Positions 1 to 5,267 of a stretch of DNA of 8,023 bases are shown one piece after another. Within the stretch, counting starts at the first letter, position 1. Every line of letters begins with the position of its first letter. This stretch comes from Acidimicrobiia bacterium (GTDB lineage: Bacteria > Actinomycetota > Acidimicrobiia > Spongiisociales > ZC4RG35). Location: the NCBI GenBank assembly GCA_003230435.1, contig QIDW01000030.1:1-8023 (forward strand). The letters are read 5' to 3'. The translations under genes were made by a program, and so were the position numbers. The notes under the pieces were generated by a model. That model was not told the origin of the DNA and searched no databases. It saw only the letters and a list, made by a program, of their open reading frames with translations.

Positions 1-736
1 ATCCCAGGTCTTCCACAATCGCCGGCTCCAACGTCGCCTGGAAGAAGGCGACGATTCTGGCGAAAGCATCGTCGGCTGCGGCTTGGTCGAAATCAGGAGC
101 TTCGACATCGAAAAAGCCGTGACCAGCGCCGTCGTAGAGCAGCCACTGGCCATGGTCGTTGCGTCGCTGCGCTTCGTCGACCGATCCGGCATCGATCAAC
201 TCGTCGTCCGCTCCGTAGAGGCCGAGCACAGGCACCGGCAGATGGTCCAGATAGTCGGCGACCCGGAATTCTCGCTCCTCGTCACCTGTGAGCGGCGCGC
301 TGGCAACTGCCACCGATCTCACCCAATCCGTTTTGGCCGCCTTCAACAATGCGAAGCGACCACCCACGTCCGTGCCGAGAACCCCGACATTGCTGCTCAC
401 GTTCCATCCGACGTCTTCCGAATCAATGAACTCGTGGATCTCGTCTAGATACGACGCTGCTCGACTATCGGTGAGTGCGTTGTATGCCGTCAATGGATCG
501 GCTTGGGATCCATACATGTCCAGGCTGAGGGCGGCAATGCCCGACCGGGCAAGACGGCGACAGATGTCCTTCTCGAAACTGTCCAAACCGTTGAGGCCGG
601 GCACCACCAGCACCACAGGGAATTTGCCGGCCTCATCGGGTCGGGCGATATAACCATCACTGTGCTGCGTTCCCACCGGGATCGGCCAGGATCCGTAGAG
701 AATCGGGTAGGTCCCCTCATGGGAGAGAACGGCCAA
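1..736 (-). CDS. Dienelactone hydrolase-like alpha/beta hydrolase, partial (3' end cut by window edge)
   Basis: An open minus-strand frame runs from position 736 off the left edge, giving 245 codons without a stop. Visible parts: strand and oxyanion-type turn VVLVVPGLNG (41-50), GIAALSLDMYG (66-76), nucleophile elbow GVLGTDVGGR (118-127), acid motif YGADDELID (174-182, D178) and histidine motif GAGHGFFD (203-210, H206). This order and spacing fit the dienelactone hydrolase family, soluble enzymes of about 230-250 residues, so only a few C-terminal residues are probably missing. The odd point is Asp123 where the family has Cys or Ser, which may change or abolish hydrolysis. I chose the TTG start at 736 because an AGGAGG lies 9 bases upstream. 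A GTG at 766 in the same frame is the alternative and adds ten residues. The substrate is unknown. It is divergent from the LCP gene and need not be related in function. Confidence 0.8.
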   Translation of the reverse strand, partial: MAVLSHEGTYPILYGSWPIPVGTQHSDGYIARPDEAGKFPVVLVVPGLNGLDSFEKDICRRLARSGIAALSLDMYGSQADPLTAYNALTDSRAASYLDEIHEFIDSEDVGWNVSSNVGVLGTDVGGRFALLKAAKTDWVRSVAVASAPLTGDEEREFRVADYLDHLPVPVLGLYGADDELIDAGSVDEAQRRNDHGQWLLYDGAGHGFFDVEAPDFDQAAADDAFARIVAFFQATLEPAIVEDLG

Positions 737-789
737 AGTGTCATACCTCCTCGTGTCGGGCGGCACAATAACTGCTCTGCGATCGGTCC
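737..789. promoter_or_regulatory. Divergent intergenic region between hydrolase and LCP genes
   Basis: A 53-base gap separates the two divergent start codons. At least one promoter for each direction should lie here or just inside the 5' ends of the genes. I see no clear -35/-10 pair. If the LCP start is really at 844, the gap grows to about 107 bases. The role is inferred from gene orientation only. Confidence 0.3.
746..751 (-). promoter_or_regulatory. Shine-Dalgarno site of the hydrolase gene
   Basis: AGGAGG on the minus strand. The ATG directly behind it (744-742) is only one base away and in the wrong frame, while the TTG at 736, in the hydrolase frame, sits 9 bases away. This is why TTG was chosen as the start. 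Confidence 0.5.
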
Positions 790-2109
790 ATGGCAATGAG
801 TAGTCATGGAACCACAGTTACCCTTTCAACGTCTGAACTAACGATGCCCAACTCGTCTCAAACCTCTTCTTCGCGGCGTCAGCTACCCAAGTGGCTAAAG
901 GTCACCGTTGTGTCCTTGCTCGTGGTGGCCAACATCGTGGTGCTCGTCGTCCTCTGGGCTATCAATACCGGTCAGGGGATTCTGGCCACAGCCGAGACCG
1001 ACAGCCAGGTTTCAAAGGTTCTTGACGAAGCGACCGGCGACGACTTGACGTTCCTGGTGATTGGCTCTGACTCGAGGGCCGGTCTCGACGACCTCACCAA
1101 CTTCGGACCCGCTGGTGGGGCTCGAGGCGATGTGATCATGCTCGTGCGATTCGACTCCTCGACCTCCGCTGCCCAAATCCTCAGCATCCCTCGTGACCTA
1201 TATGTCGACATCGCCGGGTACGGCCAGAACCGGATCAACGCCGCCTACGCGCTTGGTGGGCCTTCGCTGATGGTGGAGACCATCCGAGACAGCCTTGGAG
1301 TCGAGGTCAACCACTACGTCGAGATCGACTTTGTCGGATTCGAATCGCTCATTGACGAACTTGGAGGGATCGAGCTCTGGTTTCCTTACCCGGCCCGCGA
1401 CCTCAAATCTGGGCTCGATGTGGATGCAGGCACCCAGAGGCTCGATGGGGACACGGCTCTCGCCTACGCACGGTCAAGGAAATACCAGGAACTCCAAAAC
1501 GGGACATGGGTCAGCGTCAACGCCAATGACATCGGACGCACCGAGCGTCAACAAGAAGTCGTCCGCGCGATCGCCGCCGAACTGAAGCGACCCAGCTCGA
1601 TCACCGAGGCGGGGGATATAGCCGCAGCTCTGGCACAAAATATGACCATTGACTCCACCTTGGCCTCTTCCTCCGTGGCCGACCTCGCCTGGACCTTCAA
1701 GGGGATCCTTGCCGGCTCCATAGATGGTGCAACCTTGCCGACATATGGCAAGAACATCGATGGACGATCGGTCGTAATCGCAGATGAGCCCGACGCCGGC
1801 ACCGTGCTTGCCAACTTCCGGGCCGGCATCGCCTTCTCCTCCCAACCGCTCCGCATCCAAGTGCTCAACGGCAACGATGTCAGCGGGTCGGCAGGCGACA
1901 TGTCTCGCACGCTCGAGTCGAAGGGTTTCTTGGTCGAGTCGGTCGGCGACGCTGCCACCGGCGACTACGCCCAAACCATCGTCCTGGTTCCGGAGGGGAG
2001 TGACAACGGTGAAACCATTGTGGATGCCCTGGGTTTCGGTGTAGTTCAGGTGGGAACAGTCGATAACGGGTACGACGCAGTTGTCATCGTGGGAGCCGAT
2101 GTTCCCTAG
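790..2109 (+). CDS. LytR-CpsA-Psr (LCP) family envelope-polymer ligase with LytR_C domain
   Basis: LCP proteins transfer lipid-linked glycopolymers (teichoic acid, capsule or arabinogalactan type) onto peptidoglycan outside the membrane. The 439-residue product has a short polar N-terminus with RRQLPKWLK (29-37), one membrane anchor at about 38-58, and an LCP domain at about 84-265. Hallmarks seen are GSDSR (92-96), RGDVIMLVR (112-120), SIPRDLYVDI (132-141), RINAAYALGG (148-157), YARSRKY (226-232) and GRTERQQEVV (249-258). These supply the conserved Arg and Asp residues that bind polyprenyl pyrophosphate and metal. After a linker, residues about 353-437 form a LytR_C-type domain (LRIQVLNGN, then DAVVIVGA near the end). 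No in-frame ATG (790, 796, 844) has a good ribosome site, so the start is uncertain; 844 still keeps the whole anchor. UGDH follows after 46 bases on the same strand, suggesting shared work on a uronate-containing polymer. The polymer itself cannot be read from the sequence. Confidence 0.93.
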   Translation: MAMSSHGTTVTLSTSELTMPNSSQTSSSRRQLPKWLKVTVVSLLVVANIVVLVVLWAINTGQGILATAETDSQVSKVLDEATGDDLTFLVIGSDSRAGLDDLTNFGPAGGARGDVIMLVRFDSSTSAAQILSIPRDLYVDIAGYGQNRINAAYALGGPSLMVETIRDSLGVEVNHYVEIDFVGFESLIDELGGIELWFPYPARDLKSGLDVDAGTQRLDGDTALAYARSRKYQELQNGTWVSVNANDIGRTERQQEVVRAIAAELKRPSSITEAGDIAAALAQNMTIDSTLASSSVADLAWTFKGILAGSIDGATLPTYGKNIDGRSVVIADEPDAGTVLANFRAGIAFSSQPLRIQVLNGNDVSGSAGDMSRTLESKGFLVESVGDAATGDYAQTIVLVPEGSDNGETIVDALGFGVVQVGTVDNGYDAVVIVGADVP

Positions 2110-2146
2110 TGACAATGGAACTAGACGCCTTCGTTCGACATAACAT

Positions 2147-2150
2147 GAGG
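2147..2150 (+). promoter_or_regulatory. Shine-Dalgarno site of the UDP-glucose dehydrogenase gene
   Basis: GAGG, 5 bases before the ATG at 2156, supports that start. The GxGxxG dinucleotide-binding motif begins only six residues later, as usual for this family, so no longer N-terminus is needed. Confidence 0.6.
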
Positions 2151-2155
2151 ACCTG

Positions 2156-3430
2156 ATGCAAATAGCAGTCATTGGCGCGGGGTACGTCGGTCTCGTGACC
2201 GGAGGCGGTCTGGCCAGCCTTGGCCACGGAGTTCGACTCGGAGAGGCCGATCCTGACCGTGTGGCAAGGCTCCAGTCGGGTGATATCCCCATTTTTGAAC
2301 AAGGATTGCCTGAATTGCTGTCTCGTGGTTCCGAACGAGGCCTGATCAGCTACCACACCTCGAACATCGAAGCCGTTGTGGGCGCCGAGTCCATCTTTCT
2401 TTGCCTGCCCACCCCCGAGGGTGATGATGGGAGAGCCGATCTCGGGTTCATATATACGGTTGTCGATGAGCTGGCCAATGAAGTTGCCGACGATGCTGTT
2501 TTTGTGGTCAAGTCGACGGTTCCTCCAGGGACAGTTGCCGACTTGCGGAAGCGCCTTGCCGACCTTGGTAGCCCGGCGCGGATCGTTTCCCACCCCGAGT
2601 TCCTACGAGAAGGCAAGGCTGTAAAGGACTTCATGGAACCTGACCGAATCGTGATTGGCGCCTATGACGATGAGGACGCTGAGGCCGTAGCCGGTCTTTA
2701 CAAAAGCCTCGACGCCACCGTGGTGCGAACGGACCCGACCTCGGCAGAGATGATCAAGTACGCATCCAACTCCTATCTCGCTGCCCGTCTCACGTTCGTC
2801 AACACGCTCGCGAACGTATGCGAAGCCGTGGGTGCCGATGTGATGGATGTTCTATCGGGCATGGGGATGGACCATCGCATCGGTCCTCACTTCCTCCAGC
2901 CGGGCCCCGGTTACGGAGGATCGTGTTTCCCCAAGGACACCGCTGCTCTCATCAGTGTCGCCGAGGATGCCGGATACGATTTTGAGTTGTTACGCGCTGT
3001 GATCGAAGCGGATCATCAGCAACGTCGCCGCGTCGCCGAGAAGGTGAGGCAGGCTGCAGGAGGTGGACTGCGTGGCCGTCGGGTGGCTATGTGGGGTGTC
3101 GCCTTCAAGGCCGGCACCGACGATGTCCGAGAGTCCCCGGCCCTCCGTATCGCCGAGTTGCTCACCGAAGATGGCGCCGAAGTCGTTGCATACGACCCTG
3201 AGGGGGCCACAGACCAGGTGACGATGGCAGCCGATCCGATCGAGGCGACGAGAAATGCCGACGTGCTGCTCGTCGCTACCGAATGGCCGGAGTTTCTCAC
3301 CGTTGACATGTCAGAGGTGGCGAAGGCGATGAAGGGCTATCGGGTGGTGGACTCCCGAAATCTCCTCGATCCGACGAGAGTCAGGGCTGCCGGGCTCGAC
3401 TATTGGGGTCTCGGTCGTCCCAGCGCTTAA
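2156..3430 (+). CDS. ugd: UDP-glucose 6-dehydrogenase
   Basis: This cytoplasmic enzyme oxidises UDP-glucose to UDP-glucuronate with two NAD+, supplying uronic acid for envelope polysaccharide. The product is 424 residues, normal for bacterial UGDH. The N-terminal Rossmann domain starts with GAGYVGLVTGGGLASLGHG (7-25), followed by FLCLPTP (81-87), KSTVPPGT (119-126) and the substrate segment PEFLREGKAVKDFMEPDRIV (147-166). The central domain has EMIKYASNSYLA (198-209), with K201 and N205. The catalytic motif GPGYGGSCFPKD (250-261) places nucleophile C257, K260 and D261. The C-terminal UDP-binding domain contains WGVAFKAGTDDVRESPAL (313-330). E30 replaces the common Asp after the second strand of the NAD fold, a conservative change. 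The same superfamily includes GDP-mannose and UDP-ManNAc dehydrogenases; FLREGKAVKDFMEPDRIV and the overall length favour UGDH. It sits 46 bases after the LCP gene and is probably co-transcribed with it. Confidence 0.92.
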   Translation: MQIAVIGAGYVGLVTGGGLASLGHGVRLGEADPDRVARLQSGDIPIFEQGLPELLSRGSERGLISYHTSNIEAVVGAESIFLCLPTPEGDDGRADLGFIYTVVDELANEVADDAVFVVKSTVPPGTVADLRKRLADLGSPARIVSHPEFLREGKAVKDFMEPDRIVIGAYDDEDAEAVAGLYKSLDATVVRTDPTSAEMIKYASNSYLAARLTFVNTLANVCEAVGADVMDVLSGMGMDHRIGPHFLQPGPGYGGSCFPKDTAALISVAEDAGYDFELLRAVIEADHQQRRRVAEKVRQAAGGGLRGRRVAMWGVAFKAGTDDVRESPALRIAELLTEDGAEVVAYDPEGATDQVTMAADPIEATRNADVLLVATEWPEFLTVDMSEVAKAMKGYRVVDSRNLLDPTRVRAAGLDYWGLGRPSA

Positions 3431-3501
3431 GTGCCCCCCACCGTAAATACACTGACGTTTCAACGGACAGATGACGCCGCTCGCGGTGTCCTCGTCCTCG
3501 A

Positions 3502-3519
3502 CGCACCGCCCCGGGTGCG
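3502..3519 (+). terminator. GC-rich hairpin downstream of ugd
   Basis: Six-base arms CGCACC (3502-3507) and GGTGCG (3514-3519) flank a six-base loop, 71 bases after the ugd stop. No U-run follows, so a classical intrinsic terminator is not shown. GC-rich hairpins without a U-tract are common after actinobacterial genes. Confidence 0.35.
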
Positions 3520-3536
3520 CCTTCGTCCTGTGTCCT

Positions 3537-3561
3537 GGCGAGGCGACGCCCCTGTCTCGCC
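3537..3561. terminator. Second GC-rich hairpin in the convergent gap
   Basis: Arms GGCGAG (3537-3542) and CTCGCC (3556-3561) pair over a 13-base loop. Because the repeat is symmetric, it could act on transcripts from either side. No T-run is present on either strand, so termination is inferred from position and structure only. Confidence 0.3.
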
Positions 3562-3582
3562 GAAACATGCGACCGTACTTAC

Positions 3583-3605
3583 GTTGGAGAGCACTAAGTG
3601 CCAAC
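3583..3605 (-). repeat. Imperfect palindrome just beyond the cofE stop
   Basis: Inner arms GCACT (3591-3595) and AGTGC (3597-3601) surround one base. Outer arms GTTG (3583-3586) and CAAC (3602-3605) extend the symmetry, with four unpaired bases (3587-3590) on one side. It begins 13 bases past the cofE stop on the minus strand, so it may help end or stabilise the cofD-cofE transcript. Confidence 0.35.
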
Positions 3606-3618
3606 TGGGTGAGCACTA

Positions 3619-4320
3619 CTATCTGAACAGGTCCTCGTTCACCGGTCGCACCAGGTCGCTGGCCCGTCCCTCGCCACGTGGTCCCTCATAACCCCGGACC
3701 AAAGCGGCAGGAATTCCTTCTGCCTTTCCCATGACGAGGTCGGCTGCTGCGGCTAGCTCATCGGCTACGGCGACCTCCGTCACGTCGAGCTCCCGGCCAA
3801 CCCAGTCCTTCGTCCCTTTTAGGTCGAGCACGGCGATGAGTCCCGAGATGCCAATTGCGACGTCGGTAAGCCCCCTCCTCCATGGTCTTCCGAAGGTATC
3901 CGAGATAATCACTGCCAGCTCGACTCCAAACTGTCTCTCGAGCTTTGTTCGAATCCGATGTGCTGACCGATCCGGGTCGTCAGGAAGAAGAATCATGGTG
4001 CCCGATGCGGCGTTGGAGCGGTCGACGCCGGCGTTGGCACAGACAAAGCCGTGTTTCGTCTCGGCGATGATCAGGTCCCCTCGACGTCTCACAATGGATG
4101 TCGCCTGCTCTTCGACAAGGAGTTTCTTGAACTCTTCGGGGTCACCGACGATCTCACGCACTGCCCCCTCCGCCTTGGAGACGATTTTGTGGGTCACGAC
4201 GATCACGTCACCGGAGAGCGGCTGAATCGCACCGGACAGGGCACTGGCCAATACCGACGCAACGTCGTCGCCAGACGAAACCACTCCGATGCCGACCAGT
4301 GGGTGTATCTCGAGAGTCAT
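3619..4320 (-). CDS. cofE: Coenzyme F420-0:L-glutamate ligase (stand-alone CofE)
   Basis: CofE adds L-glutamates to F420-0 using GTP and divalent metal, finishing the polyglutamate tail of the deazaflavin redox cofactor F420 in the cytoplasm. The 233-residue product carries the family motifs in order: VVTHKIVSKAEG (41-52), ETKHGFVCANAGVDRSN (87-103), LLPDDPDRSA (111-120), ISDTFGRPWRRGLTDVAIG (139-157) and DELAAAADLVMGKAEGIP (187-204). The length matches archaeal CofE. Mycobacterial FbiB is about 450 residues because a C-terminal nitroreductase-like domain is fused; here the frame stops at FR-stop with nothing recognisable downstream, so that domain is absent from this gene. The start ATG overlaps the cofD stop as ATGA, so translation is probably coupled. 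A GAGGAG lies 11 bases upstream, somewhat far. The call is firm; the number of glutamates added cannot be predicted. Confidence 0.93.
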   Translation of the reverse strand: MTLEIHPLVGIGVVSSGDDVASVLASALSGAIQPLSGDVIVVTHKIVSKAEGAVREIVGDPEEFKKLLVEEQATSIVRRRGDLIIAETKHGFVCANAGVDRSNAASGTMILLPDDPDRSAHRIRTKLERQFGVELAVIISDTFGRPWRRGLTDVAIGISGLIAVLDLKGTKDWVGRELDVTEVAVADELAAAADLVMGKAEGIPAALVRGYEGPRGEGRASDLVRPVNEDLFR

Positions 4321-5225
4321 CTGGCAAGTATCTCCTCGGCGAGCTCTCGCGCCCTGGCGGTTTCTCTGATTCGTGTATCCGTGACCATCACATCGACACC
4401 GTCCAACCGTCTTGCATCGTCAGCATCCTGGTTGTCGACCACGAGGGTGTCGATTACCCCTGTGTATGCCTCCATGACCCCTGCGTTGCCCGCAGGCAGT
4501 CCCAGCGATGCCATCACCCTGTGGGCTGGTCCTTTCATGGCCTTGCCTCCGAATAGAGGGCTGATCGCCACTACTCGCTGGTGGCTTCTGATCGCATGTC
4601 GTATTTCGTCGATGGCCAGGATCGGCCAGATCGACAGCGGAGGATTGGATGGGGCGATGACGATGACGTCGGCGGTCGCGATGGCGTCCAGGACGCCTGG
4701 CGCAGGGTGAGCAGTTTCCGAACCGGTGTATCGCAACTCCTCGACTTCGTCCTGATTGGCCCTCATGACGAAGTACTCCTGGAACCTGATCCATCCGTCA
4801 CGCTCGACCTTCACCTCGGTCCGGAGCGAGTCGTCGGTGGCCGGCACCACGTTGGCTCGAATGTCAAAGCTGTTCACGATTTCAGCGGTGACGGCGGAAA
4901 GAGACTTACCGGCGGCAAGGGCTTGGGTCCGGAACAGGTTCAACGCCAGGTCGAGGTCGCCAAGTCGGAAACGGTTGTCCACCCCAAAGCGCGTCAATTC
5001 GTCATTGAAGACAAATGTGTCGCCGACGCGACCCCATCCGTCCGGGCCTTCCACACCCGCGAGCGTGTACGTCACAGTGTCCAGGTCCGTCGAGACGTGG
5101 AGACCATGGATGTCCTCGTCGTCGCCAACATTGACCACAACGGTCAGATCGATGCTCGGCACAGCCTGCAGGCCCCTTGCCATACGGCCACCGCCCACTC
5201 CTCCTGACAGCTCTACAACCTTCAT
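4317..5225 (-). CDS. cofD: 2-phospho-L-lactate transferase CofD/FbiA (F420 biosynthesis)
   Basis: CofD transfers a phospholactyl group (or phosphoenolpyruvyl in mycobacterial FbiA) from its GDP-activated form to the deazaflavin Fo, giving F420-0 or dehydro-F420-0. The 302-residue product begins MKVVELSGGVGGGRMARGL (1-19), the nucleotide-binding loop. It continues with VVNVGDDEDIHGLHVSTDLD (30-49), TVTYTLAG (50-57), WGRVGDTFVFND (64-75), IAPSNPPLSIWPIL (190-203), SPLFGGKAMKGPAHRVM (222-238) and MVTDTRIR (280-287). Family members usually have Pro where T47 stands in STDLD. I chose the ATG at 5225 because GGAAG lies 5 bases upstream and the family motif follows at once; the same frame stays open to an ATG at 5417, but that extension is Cys/Arg-rich, unlike CofD, and overlaps the neighbouring gene. 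It leads an operon with cofE. CofC/FbiD and Fo synthase are not in the window. Confidence 0.94.
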   Translation of the reverse strand: MKVVELSGGVGGGRMARGLQAVPSIDLTVVVNVGDDEDIHGLHVSTDLDTVTYTLAGVEGPDGWGRVGDTFVFNDELTRFGVDNRFRLGDLDLALNLFRTQALAAGKSLSAVTAEIVNSFDIRANVVPATDDSLRTEVKVERDGWIRFQEYFVMRANQDEVEELRYTGSETAHPAPGVLDAIATADVIVIAPSNPPLSIWPILAIDEIRHAIRSHQRVVAISPLFGGKAMKGPAHRVMASLGLPAGNAGVMEAYTGVIDTLVVDNQDADDARRLDGVDVMVTDTRIRETARARELAEEILAR

Positions 5226-5267
5226 TCCAACTTCCAGATATTGCTCAGCGTCATCCGGAGGCCCACA
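5226..5267. promoter_or_regulatory. Short divergent intergenic region, cofD versus glycosyltransferase
   Basis: Only 42 bases separate two divergent start codons. Both ribosome sites lie within it: GGAAG for cofD (5235-5231, minus) and GGAGG for the glycosyltransferase (5257-5261, plus). The only AT-rich core is ATATTG at 5238-5243, a weak -10-like candidate. The promoters must therefore overlap or lie partly inside the opposite gene. Confidence 0.35.
5257..5261 (+). promoter_or_regulatory. Shine-Dalgarno site of the glycosyltransferase gene
   Basis: GGAGG, 6 bases before the ATG at 5268. It decides the start in favour of 5268 over the in-frame ATGs at 5280 and 5340, which have no comparable site. 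Confidence 0.7.

Larger units (their letters stand above)
3431..3618. other. Convergent intergenic region, no convincing gene
   Basis: These 188 bases separate the 3' ends of ugd (plus) and cofE (minus). A GTG-initiated plus-strand frame from 3431 to 3691 overlaps cofE by about 70 bases, and a minus-strand frame runs 3616-3311 through ugd. Neither resembles a protein family. What the gap does hold is inverted repeats, listed separately, fitting a termination zone for both transcripts. Confidence 0.6.

Noticed and set aside
83..799. Three plus-strand frames (83-448, 288-653, 503-799)
   Set aside because: All lie antisense to the hydrolase and show no recognisable domain.
490..807. Minus-strand 105-codon frame containing the ATG right after AGGAGG
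   Set aside because: It overlaps the hydrolase in another frame, its composition is Trp/Pro/Arg-rich without family resemblance, and the hydrolase frame carries clear motifs.
2141..2146. TAACAT as a -10 element before ugd
   Set aside because: It would put the transcript start about 4 bases before the ATG, removing the ribosome site, and no -35 lies at proper spacing.
2145..2156. Three-codon ATG AGG ACC TGA frame whose stop overlaps the ugd start as TGATG
   Set aside because: It contains the ribosome site itself and is too short to judge; overlap is likely coincidental.
1474..2292. 272-codon minus-strand frame across the LCP gene end and ugd start
   Set aside because: Long antisense frames are common in GC-rich DNA; the plus-strand LCP and UGDH motifs are unmistakable in the same bases.
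3589..3618. Eight-base direct repeat GAGCACTA as an operator
   Set aside because: It sits between gene 3' ends, far from any start, and one such repeat in a gap of this size can arise by chance; it is kept only as part of the repeat-cluster finding.
3431..3691. 86-codon plus-strand frame directly after ugd
   Set aside because: It starts at a GTG touching the ugd stop without its own ribosome site, shows no family resemblance and overlaps the cofE 3' end.
4581..5207. 208-codon plus-strand frame antisense to cofD
   Set aside because: Shadow of cofD, which has full-length family motifs; the antisense product has no domain.
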